A DNA stretch of 19,474 nt. Source: Azonexaceae bacterium (GTDB taxonomy: Bacteria; Pseudomonadota; Gammaproteobacteria; Burkholderiales; Rhodocyclaceae). Shown piece after piece: positions 1-9,356 of the stretch (positions within the stretch are counted from its first letter, which is position 1; every line of letters starts with the position of its first letter). The translations under genes were made by a program, and so were the position numbers. The notes under the pieces were generated by a model. It saw only the letters and a program-made list of their open reading frames with translations, did not search any database and was not told the DNA's origin. The stretch is taken from contig SSTB01000203.1 of NCBI GenBank assembly GCA_009469665.1, positions 1-19,474 on the forward strand, written 5' to 3'.

Positions 1-1548
1 GAAGAACATGACGCCGAAAATGAAGGGCAGGGCCATCATGATCTTGGCCTGCATGGGGTCCGGCGGGGTGGGGTTGAGCTTGGTCTGGATGAGCATGGTC
101 ACCACCATGACGACCGGCAGGATGTAGAAGGGATCCTGGGAGGCAAGGTCGGTGATCCAGAGGATCCAGGGGGCGTCGCGCATCTCGACGGCCCCCAGGA
201 GCACCCAGTAGAGGGCGATGAAGACGGGAATCTGGACCAGGATGGGCAGGCAGCCCCCGAGGGGATTGACCTTCTCGGTCTGGTAGAGCTTCATCATCTC
301 CTGGTTGAGGCGCTGGCGATCGTCCCCGAAGCGCTCCTTCAACTGCATGAGACGCGGGGTGAGCACCCGCATCTTGGCCATGGATTTGTAGGACGCGGCC
401 GAGAGGGGGTAGAAGGCTGCCTTGATGAGGATGGTCAGAATGACGATGGCCCAGCCCCAGTTGCCCACCAATTTGTGGATGGCCTCCAAGGCCCAGAAGA
501 TGGGCGCGGCAACGACCGTCAGCCAGCCGTAGTCCACCACGAGGTGGAGGCCCGGAGCGATTTTCTTGAGGGCATCCTGAATCTGGGGTCCGGCAAAGAG
601 CGTCACGCCGACGCCTCCTTTGGCACCTGGAGCGAGCTCGGCCACCGGCACGATGAGCCCGGCCTGAACCACATTGCCGCTTCCCTCGGCCTTGCGCATG
701 TAGTACTCACGGGGCGTCTTTTCCGCCGGAATCCAGGCGGAAACGAAATAGTGCTGCACCATGGCCAGCCAGCCGTTGTCGGCAGTCTTGGCGTGTTTGG
801 CCTTGCCCGAGGCGGCGTCGCCAAAATCGATCTTCTGATACTTCTCCGCCTCGGTATAGACAGCGGGGCCGGTGAAGGTGGAGACCATCTTCGTTTCACC
901 TTCGGGTGCGACGTCGTCTCGCTGGAGTTGGAAATAGGCGTGGGGGCTGATGGGCTTGCCGCTGCCGTTCTCGATTTCCCAGGCAACATCCACGGCGTAG
1001 GAACCCCGCCGCAGGGTATAGGTCTTGGCGACCTTGACCCCTTGCGGCCCGGTGCCTTCGAAACGCACCTTGAGTTCGGCAGCGCCCTCGGCAAGCTCCG
1101 TGGGGCCTGCGACGCGTTTGAAGGCGGTGCGGTGGTTGGGCAGGCCCTCGCCAATCAGGCCGCTCTGGGCGAGATACTGGTGCTGGGGATCGAAGAGGAC
1201 GAAATTCTTGTCCTTGTTGCCGTGGGCGCGATACTTGAGGAGTTCCAGGCCCACCAGATCGCCGCCCTGGGTGGAGAAAGTCGCCTTCACGAGGTCGGTG
1301 GCGACGATGAAACTCTCTCCGGCCGGCGCGGCCGCCGGGCCAGCGACGGGCGTGGCGACCGGCGCCGACGAGCCCGGAGCTGCGGCCAGCGTCGTGCTAG
1401 GCTTGGGCACGTCGGCAGAGGATCCCGTCGCGGCGGGCGCAGCAGCGCTGGGGGCCGGTTGGGGCTGGTTGTACTTCTGCCAGTTCTCCCAAAGCATCAG
1501 GCTGGAAGCAAAAAATATGATGGCCAGGATCAGTCGCCGAGTGTCCAT
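1..1548 (-). CDS. yidC: Membrane protein insertase YidC (C-terminus cut off by window edge)
   Basis: YidC inserts and folds inner-membrane proteins, alone or with the Sec translocon. The reading frame opens with MDTRRLILAI and stays open to base 1, giving 516 residues; family members are about 550, so roughly the last 30 residues lie outside. Residues about 6-22 form the N-terminal membrane anchor. A Pro/Ala-rich linker (about 28-75) leads to the large periplasmic beta domain (to about 340). The conserved core follows: a segment with Lys376 before AFYPLSAASYKSMAKMR, then the C1 cytoplasmic hairpin, the NPLGGCLPILVQIPVF membrane segment and two further helices. E. coli has Arg366 in the hydrophilic groove; here the equivalent basic residue appears to be Lys376. 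It is the last gene of the rpmH-rnpA-yidD-yidC series, 25 bases after yidD. I see no strong ribosome-binding site before the ATG. Confidence 0.96.
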   Translation of the reverse strand, partial: MDTRRLILAIIFFASSLMLWENWQKYNQPQPAPSAAAPAATGSSADVPKPSTTLAAAPGSSAPVATPVAGPAAAPAGESFIVATDLVKATFSTQGGDLVGLELLKYRAHGNKDKNFVLFDPQHQYLAQSGLIGEGLPNHRTAFKRVAGPTELAEGAAELKVRFEGTGPQGVKVAKTYTLRRGSYAVDVAWEIENGSGKPISPHAYFQLQRDDVAPEGETKMVSTFTGPAVYTEAEKYQKIDFGDAASGKAKHAKTADNGWLAMVQHYFVSAWIPAEKTPREYYMRKAEGSGNVVQAGLIVPVAELAPGAKGGVGVTLFAGPQIQDALKKIAPGLHLVVDYGWLTVVAAPIFWALEAIHKLVGNWGWAIVILTILIKAAFYPLSAASYKSMAKMRVLTPRLMQLKERFGDDRQRLNQEMMKLYQTEKVNPLGGCLPILVQIPVFIALYWVLLGAVEMRDAPWILWITDLASQDPFYILPVVMVVTMLIQTKLNPTPPDPMQAKIMMALPFIFGVMFF

Positions 1549-1573
1549 GTACAACCCATGTCGAAAAAAGTGT

Positions 1574-1783
1574 TCAGGGGACGGGATCGTACCCGCCCGG
1601 ATGCCAGGGATGGCAACGGCAGACCCGTCGCGCGCTTAGCCAGCCGCCCCGGGCGGCGCCGTATTTTCGCACGGCTTCGATGGCGTATTGCGAGCAGCTT
1701 GGGCAATAGCGGCAGCGACGCCCCAACCAGGGGCTAAGGGCATATTGGTAAACCCGCAGGAGCGCGATGAGGAGCGTCTTCAC
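1574..1783 (-). CDS. yidD: Membrane protein insertion efficiency factor YidD
   Basis: This 69-residue protein is a typical YidD: a short amphipathic N-terminus ([18 protein letters not shown]), then [14 protein letters not shown], and the closing [15 protein letters not shown] that defines the family. YidD is a small membrane-associated protein thought to assist YidC-dependent insertion. The start is GTG at 1783-1781, and it overlaps the TGA stop of rnpA (GTGA, bases 1780-1783), which suggests translational coupling. It lies between rnpA and yidC as in most proteobacteria. The four cysteines include the conserved CxxCS and CRCHP positions. Length is close to the family norm, although some relatives have longer tails. 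Confidence 0.95.
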   Translation of the reverse strand: MKTLLIALLRVYQYALSPWLGRRCRYCPSCSQYAIEAVRKYGAARGGWLSARRVCRCHPWHPGGYDPVP

Positions 1784-2169
1784 GGGGTTTCCATCGTCCG
1801 CCGGGCGAGCCGCCCGAGAAGTTCAACGGCTTCCGCCGCGATCACCCGGCCATCAATGCGGCCGGGTTTAGCGATGAGGCGAAAGATCACATCCACCGTG
1901 GGGAGCCCCGCGCGCCGCTGGCGAAACTGCTCGCGCAGGATGCGCTTGATGCGATTGCGGCCCACGGCAGACTTCACCAGCTTGCGCCCGACCACCAAGC
2001 CGAGTCGCGCAGCACAGGCCGTGTCACCGCGGGGAAGGTAATGCACCATGAAGAGTGTGCCGCGAATTGCCTTCCTGAAACCAAAAACGGATGAATACTC
2101 ATCCGTTTTGGTTAAGCGATAGCGCCGCGGGAAGTTGCCGGCGGACAAGGCCGCGGCAGCAGTGCTCAA
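1780..2169 (-). CDS. rnpA: Ribonuclease P protein component
   Basis: This is the protein subunit of RNase P, which helps the catalytic RNA remove 5' leaders from precursor tRNAs. Of 129 residues, the [17 protein letters not shown] block (about 13-29) begins the conserved fold. The RNA-binding signature [14 protein letters not shown] is at about 70-83, with [14 protein letters not shown] just before it. The start chosen is TTG at 2169-2167, which overlaps the rpmH stop (TTGA, bases 2166-2169). The only ATG in frame near the front is about residue 41 and would delete the conserved N-terminal strand, so the TTG start is preferred. The stop overlaps the GTG start of yidD. The short extra N-terminus ([12 protein letters not shown]) is not conserved in the family and could include a few untranslated residues. 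Confidence 0.94.
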   Translation of the reverse strand: MSTAAAALSAGNFPRRYRLTKTDEYSSVFGFRKAIRGTLFMVHYLPRGDTACAARLGLVVGRKLVKSAVGRNRIKRILREQFRQRRAGLPTVDVIFRLIAKPGRIDGRVIAAEAVELLGRLARRTMETP

Positions 2170-2300
2170 ACGCCCAGACGCTGGCGGCCCTTGGCGCGAC
2201 GGGCGGCGATGACCTTGCGGCCGCCCTTGGTGCGCATGCGGACCAGGAAGCCGTGAGTGCGCTTGCGGCGCACGACGGAGGGCTGATACGTGCGTTTCAT
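2166..2300 (-). CDS. rpmH: 50S ribosomal protein L34
   Basis: A 44-residue basic protein, [18 protein letters not shown] followed by [26 protein letters not shown], matches L34 over its full length. L34 is a component of the large ribosomal subunit. It is often missed by length-filtered gene calls. An AAGGA ribosome-binding site lies at 2311-2307 on the minus strand, six bases before the ATG. It is the first gene of the rpmH-rnpA-yidD-yidC transcription unit, and its TGA stop overlaps the TTG start of rnpA. Transcription most likely starts from the promoter at 2334-2363. Confidence 0.97.
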   Translation of the reverse strand: MKRTYQPSVVRRKRTHGFLVRMRTKGGRKVIAARRAKGRQRLGV

Positions 2301-2333
2301 GCTGATTCCTTGCTGGCTAGAGAAAAACGGCGA

Positions 2334-2363
2334 ATTACATCCTGTTTACCCCCACCCTGTCAA
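2334..2363 (-). promoter_or_regulatory. Sigma-70 promoter of the rpmH operon
   Basis: Read on the minus strand, a perfect -35 TTGACA (2363-2358) is followed 18 bases later by TGTAAT (2339-2334). Transcription would start near 2327, giving a leader of about 27 bases before the rpmH ATG, with AAGGA in place. The DnaA box at 2384-2392 lies about 20 bases upstream of this -35. Assignment is by consensus only. Confidence 0.7.
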
Positions 2364-2383
2364 GGCAAAATTTTCTTGCCGGC

Positions 2384-2392
2384 TGTGGATAA
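2384..2392 (-). promoter_or_regulatory. DnaA box, perfect consensus, overlapping the dnaA -35
   Basis: TGTGGATAA on the plus strand is the exact complement of the strong DnaA box TTATCCACA. It overlaps the -35 hexamer of the proposed dnaA promoter and sits just upstream of the rpmH promoter. DnaA bound here would be expected to repress or tune dnaA (autoregulation, known in other bacteria) and may also serve as an origin site. The match is seen directly; the role is inferred. Confidence 0.8.
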
Positions 2393-2414
2393 CTTCTACC
2401 GGGCGGGGTAGAAT
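2386..2414 (+). promoter_or_regulatory. Candidate dnaA promoter
   Basis: TGGATA (2386-2391, four of six to TTGACA) is followed after 17 bases by TAGAAT (2409-2414, five of six to TATAAT). The -35 lies inside the DnaA box. A perfect 7-base dyad, TTCTACC (2394-2400) and GGTAGAA (2407-2413), covers the spacer and -10. The leader to the dnaA ATG would be about 115 bases. No better promoter is visible nearer the gene. Confidence 0.5.
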
Positions 2415-2425
2415 CGGCCTTGATC

Positions 2426-2453
2426 TGGCGGCCCGGGAGCCGCCAATTTTGTT
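2426..2453 (+). terminator. Terminator-like hairpin in the dnaA leader (possible attenuator)
   Basis: TGGCGGC (2426-2432) pairs perfectly with GCCGCCA (2439-2445) around a six-base loop, then ATTTTGTT follows. It has the form of a weak intrinsic terminator and lies about 80 bases before the dnaA start codon, just after the likely transcription start. It may lower or attenuate dnaA transcription, or simply be a leader structure. The U-tract is short, so termination is uncertain. Confidence 0.4.
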
Positions 2454-2534
2454 GCACCAATCCACCCATCTGCACACATTCGAATACACCGCCCCCGGAA
2501 TTTCCATGAGGGGTGGGGAGGAGTCTTTTCGGCA

Positions 2535-3920
2535 ATGTCCGGTTTCTGGGAATCCTGCCTGCTGCGTTTCGAACAGGAATTGCCGGCTCAGCAGTTCAAC
2601 ACCTGGATCAGACCTCTGCGTCTGGAGGGTGAGGAAGCACCCCAGGAGGGGCTGCGTCTGGTGGCGCCCAATACTTTCATCCTCAAGTGGGTGCGGGATC
2701 GCTATCTGACCCAGATCGAGGACTACTGCCGCAGCTTTTTCTCCGCGCCGGTGAGCATCGGCCTTTCCGTCGCGGGAGGCAAGGCGGCGGCCCGGGTGGA
2801 AGGCGAATCAGGCGCGGGGTCTGCCCCGGCGCCCCTTCCGCAGTCCGCCACAGCCGATGGCGCCTCAGCCAAGAAAGCAGCCAACCGGCCTTCCGCCTAC
2901 GACAAGACCCGCCTCATCGCCGGTTTCACCTTCGACAATCTGGTGGTTGGCAAGGCCAACGACCTGGCCCGGGCCGCAGCGCAGCAGGTGGCAGGCAATC
3001 CCGGTGGGGCCTACAACCCGCTCTTCATCTACGGCGGCGCAGGCTTGGGCAAGACCCACCTCATCCACGCCATCGGCAATGCCATCCTGAGCGACAACCC
3101 GGAGCGCGTGGTGCGCTATGTCCACGCCGAAGATTATTACTCGGACGTTGTGCGGGCCTACCAGCAGAAATCCTTCGACAGCTTCAAGCGCCAGTACCGC
3201 AGCCTGGACGTGCTTCTGCTCGACGACGTGCAATTCTTCAACGGCAAGAACCGCTCTCAGGAGGAGTTCTTCTTCCTGTTCAATGCCCTCATCGAAGCCA
3301 AAAAGCAGATCATCATCACCTGCGACACCTACCCCAAGGACATCAACGGCCTGGACGACCGCCTGGTGACCCGCTTCGACTGGGGCCTCACGGTGCAGAT
3401 CGAACCGCCGGAACTGGAAATGCGGGTCGCCATCCTCAAGAAAAAAGCTCTGGCGGAAGGCATCCAGCTCAATGACGAAGTGGCCTTCTTCGTCGCCAAA
3501 CATCTGCGCTCCAATGTGCGAGAGCTGGAGGGGGCGCTCAAGAAGGTTCTGGCCTATTCTTCCTTCCATGGTCGGGCCATCGCCCTGGACCTGGCCAAGG
3601 AGGCCCTGAAGGACGTGATCGGGTCGGTGCGCAATGTGGGCATCGAGAATATCCAGAAGACCGTGGCCGACTACTACAAGATCAAGGTGGCCGACCTGTT
3701 CTCCAAGAAGCGCACCCGGGCCATCGCCCGCCCACGTCAGGTGGCCATGTGGCTGTGCCGCGAGGTGACCAGCCACAGCTTTCCGGAAATCGGCGACGCC
3801 TTCGGGGGCCGCGACCACACCACGGTCATCCACGCCGTCAAGACCATCGATGGCCTGAAAGCCAAGGACAACGAACTCAACCACGATCTGCACGTCCTGG
3901 TGCAGGTTCTTAAGGGTTGA
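2535..3920 (+). CDS. dnaA: Chromosomal replication initiator protein DnaA
   Basis: DnaA is the AAA+ ATPase that binds DnaA boxes at oriC, melts the origin and loads DnaB helicase. The 461 residues (E. coli 467) show all four domains. Domain I (1-about 75) includes FNTWIRPL. A low-complexity Ala/Gly/Ser linker spans about 80-120. The AAA+ core has Walker A GGAGLGKTH (167-175), Walker B LLLDDVQFF (227-235) and the box VII arginine near 280 (RLVTRFDWG). The C-terminal DNA-binding helix-turn-helix carries the signature around DHTTVIHAV (427-435). The start ATG is preceded by a G-rich GGGGAGGAG stretch, spaced rather far (about 12 bases). It is divergent from rpmH, with a DnaA box in its promoter and others just downstream. 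Confidence 0.99.
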   Translation: MSGFWESCLLRFEQELPAQQFNTWIRPLRLEGEEAPQEGLRLVAPNTFILKWVRDRYLTQIEDYCRSFFSAPVSIGLSVAGGKAAARVEGESGAGSAPAPLPQSATADGASAKKAANRPSAYDKTRLIAGFTFDNLVVGKANDLARAAAQQVAGNPGGAYNPLFIYGGAGLGKTHLIHAIGNAILSDNPERVVRYVHAEDYYSDVVRAYQQKSFDSFKRQYRSLDVLLLDDVQFFNGKNRSQEEFFFLFNALIEAKKQIIITCDTYPKDINGLDDRLVTRFDWGLTVQIEPPELEMRVAILKKKALAEGIQLNDEVAFFVAKHLRSNVRELEGALKKVLAYSSFHGRAIALDLAKEALKDVIGSVRNVGIENIQKTVADYYKIKVADLFSKKRTRAIARPRQVAMWLCREVTSHSFPEIGDAFGGRDHTTVIHAVKTIDGLKAKDNELNHDLHVLVQVLKG

Positions 3921-3923
3921 AGC

Positions 3924-3932
3924 TGTGCATAG
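3924..3932 (-). promoter_or_regulatory. Weak DnaA box
   Basis: TGTGCATAG on the plus strand is the complement of CTATGCACA, one mismatch from the relaxed consensus TTATNCACA. It starts four bases after the dnaA stop codon. On its own it would be weak evidence; its place next to a perfect box makes it plausible. Confidence 0.4.
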
Positions 3933-3982
3933 CCTGGGGGAAAGCTGTCGGCGGATTGGGGGCAATTCCCTGCGCGGCGACC

Positions 3983-3991
3983 TGTGGATAA
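3983..3991 (-). promoter_or_regulatory. DnaA box, perfect consensus
   Basis: TGTGGATAA is the exact complement of TTATCCACA. It lies 62 bases after dnaA, in the same orientation as the box at 2384-2392, and about 50 bases before the AT-rich stretch. Confidence 0.8.
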
Positions 3992-4081
3992 TTTGTCCCC
4001 TTTTCGCCCACAGCTTGGCCAGTGGGTTACCAAGAGCCAGTATTCAAACGCAAGACACTGTTTCAATAGATTAATTTTTGC

Positions 4082-4090
4082 TTATCCCCA
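4082..4090 (+). promoter_or_regulatory. DnaA box, one mismatch
   Basis: TTATCCCCA differs from TTATCCACA at one position. It lies inside the AT-rich stretch in the opposite orientation to the box at 3983-3991. Confidence 0.5.
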
Positions 4091-4128
4091 GAGTTGTTTC
4101 TGACTTAGTCATTATAGGAATTTGATTT

Positions 4129-5235
4129 ATGGTTCTTATCAAAACCCAAAGAGACACCCTGCTGGTTCCTTTGCAGTCGGTTTCCGGCATTGTCGAAAGA
4201 CGGCATACCCTGCCGATCCTGTCCAATGTGCTGCTGGAAAAGCGCGGCGACCGGCTGACTCTCTTGGCGACCGATATCGAGATCCAGATCACCACCACGA
4301 CCGAAGGGGCCGGTGGCGAAGGGGAAGGCGCCATCACCGTGGCTGCGCGTAAATTGCAGGACATTCTGCGTTCCTTGCCGGATAACGTCGATGTGAGTCT
4401 GGTGCTCGAGGACAAGCGTCTGCAGGTTCGGGCCGGCAAGAGCCGCTTCAGTCTTCAGACCTTGCCCGCCGACGATTTCCCCCGCATGACCCTCACCGAG
4501 GGTGACACCCGTCAGTTCCAACTGACCCAGAAGGCCTTCCGCCAATTGCTGGCCAAGACGCAGTACGCCATGGCGGCCCAGGATGTGCGCTACTACCTCA
4601 ATGGTCTCCTGCTCCTGGCCGATGGCAAGGAACTGCGGGCCGTGGCCACCGACGGCCACCGCCTGGCCTATGCCAGCGTCGAGATCGACAGCGAATTGCC
4701 GCGTCAGGAAATGATCCTGCCGCGCAAGACGGTGTTGGAACTCAACCGCCTGCTGGCCGACAACGACGAGCCCCTGACCCTGACCCTGGCCTCCAATCAG
4801 GTGCGCTTCGCTTTTGGTTCCGTGGTCCTGGTGTCCAAACTGATCGACGGCAAGTTCCCCGATTACGAACGGGTCGTTCCCCAGACGCTGAAGAATCACA
4901 TGACCGCTGGTCGGCAGAACCTGCTCCAGGCCATGAACCGCGCCGCCATCCTGACCAACGAGAAATTCCGCGGCGTGCGGGTGGTGTTGGCCGAGAACAC
5001 CCTGAAGCTGGTTGCCGCCAACGCCGAGCAGGAAGAAGCCCAGGAAGAAATCGAAGTGCAGTACGGCGGCGATGCCCTCGATGTGGGTTTCAATGTGGGT
5101 TACCTGCTCGATGTCCTCAACAATGGCCAGAGCGACGAGGTCGTGTGGAGCTTCAACGATGCGGGATCCAGTGCCCTCATCACTGTGCCCGGTAACGAGC
5201 GATTTAAGTACGTCGTCATGCCGATGCGTATCTGA
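4129..5235 (+). CDS. dnaN: DNA polymerase III subunit beta (sliding clamp)
   Basis: DnaN forms the ring-shaped dimer that tethers DNA polymerase III to the template. The 368 residues match the family length (E. coli 366) and fall into three clamp domains of about 120 residues each. Recognisable landmarks are ERRHTLPILSNVLLE near residue 24, FSLQTLPADDFP at the end of domain I, VRYYLNGLLL in domain II, VATDGHRLAYA shortly after it, KFPDYERVVP near 240 and the terminal YVVMPMRI, which contributes to the clamp's hydrophobic protein-binding pocket. The ATG follows an AT-rich leader with a weak AGGA. It is 208 bases after dnaA and may be read from dnaA or from a promoter in the gap; I could not settle on a clear hexamer pair. 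Confidence 0.99.
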   Translation: MVLIKTQRDTLLVPLQSVSGIVERRHTLPILSNVLLEKRGDRLTLLATDIEIQITTTTEGAGGEGEGAITVAARKLQDILRSLPDNVDVSLVLEDKRLQVRAGKSRFSLQTLPADDFPRMTLTEGDTRQFQLTQKAFRQLLAKTQYAMAAQDVRYYLNGLLLLADGKELRAVATDGHRLAYASVEIDSELPRQEMILPRKTVLELNRLLADNDEPLTLTLASNQVRFAFGSVVLVSKLIDGKFPDYERVVPQTLKNHMTAGRQNLLQAMNRAAILTNEKFRGVRVVLAENTLKLVAANAEQEEAQEEIEVQYGGDALDVGFNVGYLLDVLNNGQSDEVVWSFNDAGSSALITVPGNERFKYVVMPMRI

Positions 5236-5248
5236 TACGCGGTCGTAG

Positions 5249-7822
<2,574 letters not shown>

Positions 7823-7895
7823 CCCTGGTTGTTGGATGACAGAGAAAGTGAAAACTGTGCCAAGTTAGCGAAACACTACTGACACAGATAATGAA

Positions 7896-7919
7896 AAAAG
7901 GCTCCGAAAGGAGCCTTTT
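7896..7919 (+). terminator. Strong intrinsic terminator after gyrB
   Basis: A perfect 10-base stem (7896-7905 with 7910-7919) closes a GAAA tetraloop, with GGCTCC/GGAGCC at the core, four A residues on the left and four T residues on the right. The symmetric A and T runs mean it could act in both directions. It closes the dnaA-dnaN-gyrB block. Confidence 0.9.
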
Positions 7920-7957
7920 CAGTTTATGGCACCGTGGCCGAAGCTACCTTAGAGCAT

Positions 7958-8021
7958 TTCACCGAAATTCGGCGTCAATGGGCCGGTTCCCAGCTGTTCA
8001 TGCGAAAACGGGAGTCAATGG
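7958..8021. repeat. Two imperfect direct repeats of 24-25 bases (possible insertion-sequence end)
   Basis: Copy A (7958-7981) and copy B (7997-8021) share TTCA, CGAAA, a GG and the identical last eight bases GTCAATGG, at a 40-base spacing. Over the last 19 bases 15 match. Short tandem transposase-binding repeats of this kind occur at IS21-family ends, so this could be a relic of such an element, but no transposase gene is next to it. The repeat is seen; the origin is a guess. Confidence 0.45.
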
Positions 8022-8138
8022 CTACTGAAGCAGCGTGGGATTGCGCCTGACCGATAGCGGGCCGGCTCGAACCACCCGCAATCGCCGGGCCTTGTAATCA
8101 AGGCTTTCAGATCGAAAACCGGTAGACTTGGACAATAA
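8022..8138. other. Non-coding stretch before the antiporter gene
   Basis: Together with 7823-7957 this makes the 316-base gap between gyrB and the antiporter. Apart from the terminator and the direct repeats I see no gene, tRNA or clear promoter here. Confidence 0.5.
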
Positions 8139-9341
8139 ATGATCTATTCAGCGATTCTCGTTTCAGCCGTCGTCCTTCTTGTCGCCTTTGCCATCGAGAG
8201 GCTGGGGAAGAATCTGGGGTTTCCTTCCGTGATCGTCATGGTCGTCGTCGGGCTCGCAGCCAAGCCGCTCGTCGACTCGATGGGTTATGCGCCGGAAGGA
8301 CTGGACACCGCTGTGCCGATTCTCGGTACCGTAGGACTCGTTCTGATCGTGCTCGAGGGCGCGCTCGACGTCGAGTTGCGCCGCAGTCGGATGAAATTAA
8401 TGGTCGGCGCGTTCTCCATGGCAGTTGCGGGCTTCCTGCTCTGCCTGGTGGGCTTTTCCTGGCTGGCTTCGACAGCCTTGTCGTTCTCAACGTTTCAAGC
8501 GGTCCTGTTAGCCGTCCCGTTCGCCGTCATTAGCAGTGCTGTCGCTATTCCAAGTAGCGACTTCCTGCCGTCGAGGGAGCGCGAGTTCGTTGTCTATGAG
8601 ACTTCCGTCTCCGACATCCTGGGCGTACTGGTGTTTTTTGCGCTGCTGAATTCAGACGGCAGCATTGAGAGTGTTCTGAGCAGCCTTGCGGGCGGCGGAC
8701 TACTTTCCTTGCTGCTTTCCGTCGTCTGTGCCCTGGGCCTGGTGCTTGTCTTGGTACGCATCGACGGCCACATACGTTTCATTCCGTTGCTTGCCGGGCT
8801 TTTCGGACTATACGCGATCGGAAAATTGTTGCACCTGTCACCGCTGATCATGGTGTTGTTGTTCGGCCTTGCGCTGAACAATCCCGAACTGCTGCGACGG
8901 TTTGCGCCATTGCGGCGGTGGATCGACAACAGCTATGACGATACATTGAAGGCGTTCAAGGTGCTCGTGCTTGAGCTGACTTTCGCCGTCCGCGGTTACT
9001 TTTTTATCTTGTTGGGTTATTGGACGGACGTCGCTGACCTGGGTTCGGTAAAAGCCTGGTTGTCTGCGATGGTGGTTTTGCTTTTGGTCTTCGGGACTCG
9101 CTATTTACTTCTGAAAGCGAGCCGGCATCGTCACGCCGAAGTGCTCACCTGGATCGCGCCGCGTGGCCTGATAACCGTGCTCCTGTTCCTTTCCGTGAAG
9201 GAAGCGATTCCGTTGCCGGCGTATCTCAATGGCGCGGTTGTCCTGGTTGTCCTGATATCCTCTGCCTTGATCGTGCTCGCTCGGTCGCGTCATTCTAAAA
9301 CCCAGCCATCGAATTCTGTCGGCGCTTCCAGCGGAATCTGA
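8139..9341 (+). CDS. CPA-type cation:proton (Na+/H+-like) antiporter
   Basis: The 400-residue protein is almost entirely hydrophobic, with about 11-12 predicted membrane segments from residue 1 to about 385 and a short polar tail. The segment around residues 154-165, ETSVSDILGVLV, sits where CPA1 exchangers carry the ESLLND ion-binding motif. Asp159 would be the essential carboxylate, and the usual Asn is replaced by Ser158. The region TFAVRGYFFILLGYW and the basic WIAPRGLITVLLF near the end also fit Na+/H+ exchangers. It probably exchanges monovalent cations for protons across the inner membrane; the ion is not predictable from sequence. It shares an operon with the LapA-like gene 15 bases downstream. 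Its base composition and codon choice are more AT-rich than the core genes, suggesting acquisition by transfer. Confidence 0.85.
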   Translation: MIYSAILVSAVVLLVAFAIERLGKNLGFPSVIVMVVVGLAAKPLVDSMGYAPEGLDTAVPILGTVGLVLIVLEGALDVELRRSRMKLMVGAFSMAVAGFLLCLVGFSWLASTALSFSTFQAVLLAVPFAVISSAVAIPSSDFLPSREREFVVYETSVSDILGVLVFFALLNSDGSIESVLSSLAGGGLLSLLLSVVCALGLVLVLVRIDGHIRFIPLLAGLFGLYAIGKLLHLSPLIMVLLFGLALNNPELLRRFAPLRRWIDNSYDDTLKAFKVLVLELTFAVRGYFFILLGYWTDVADLGSVKAWLSAMVVLLLVFGTRYLLLKASRHRHAEVLTWIAPRGLITVLLFLSVKEAIPLPAYLNGAVVLVVLISSALIVLARSRHSKTQPSNSVGASSGI

Positions 9342-9356
9342 ACGCAAGGACCCATC

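Larger units (their letters stand above)
3921..4128 (+). other. oriC: dnaA-dnaN intergenic region, candidate oriC segment
   Basis: This 208-base gap holds a perfect DnaA box (3983-3991), two weaker boxes (3924-3932 and 4082-4090) and an AT-rich stretch from about 4041 to 4128. By hand count that stretch is about 31% G+C, against clearly above 60% in the flanking genes. Boxes next to an easily melted segment are the usual plan of a bacterial unwinding region. A second box upstream of dnaA (2384-2392) could make the origin bipartite. Gene context supports the origin being here, but its exact limits are inferred. Confidence 0.65.

Noticed and set aside
475..1737. A 420-codon plus-strand frame across yidC and yidD
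   Set aside because: It is antisense to clear yidC and yidD coding and contains no recognisable motif.
2865..3965. A 366-codon minus-strand frame across dnaA (and similar ones across dnaN and gyrB)
   Set aside because: These are antisense shadows of conserved genes with low-information composition; none has a credible start site or family match.
8040..8100. GGCTCGAACCACCC looked like a tRNA T-arm
   Set aside because: No acceptor stem, anticodon arm or D-arm could be paired around it.
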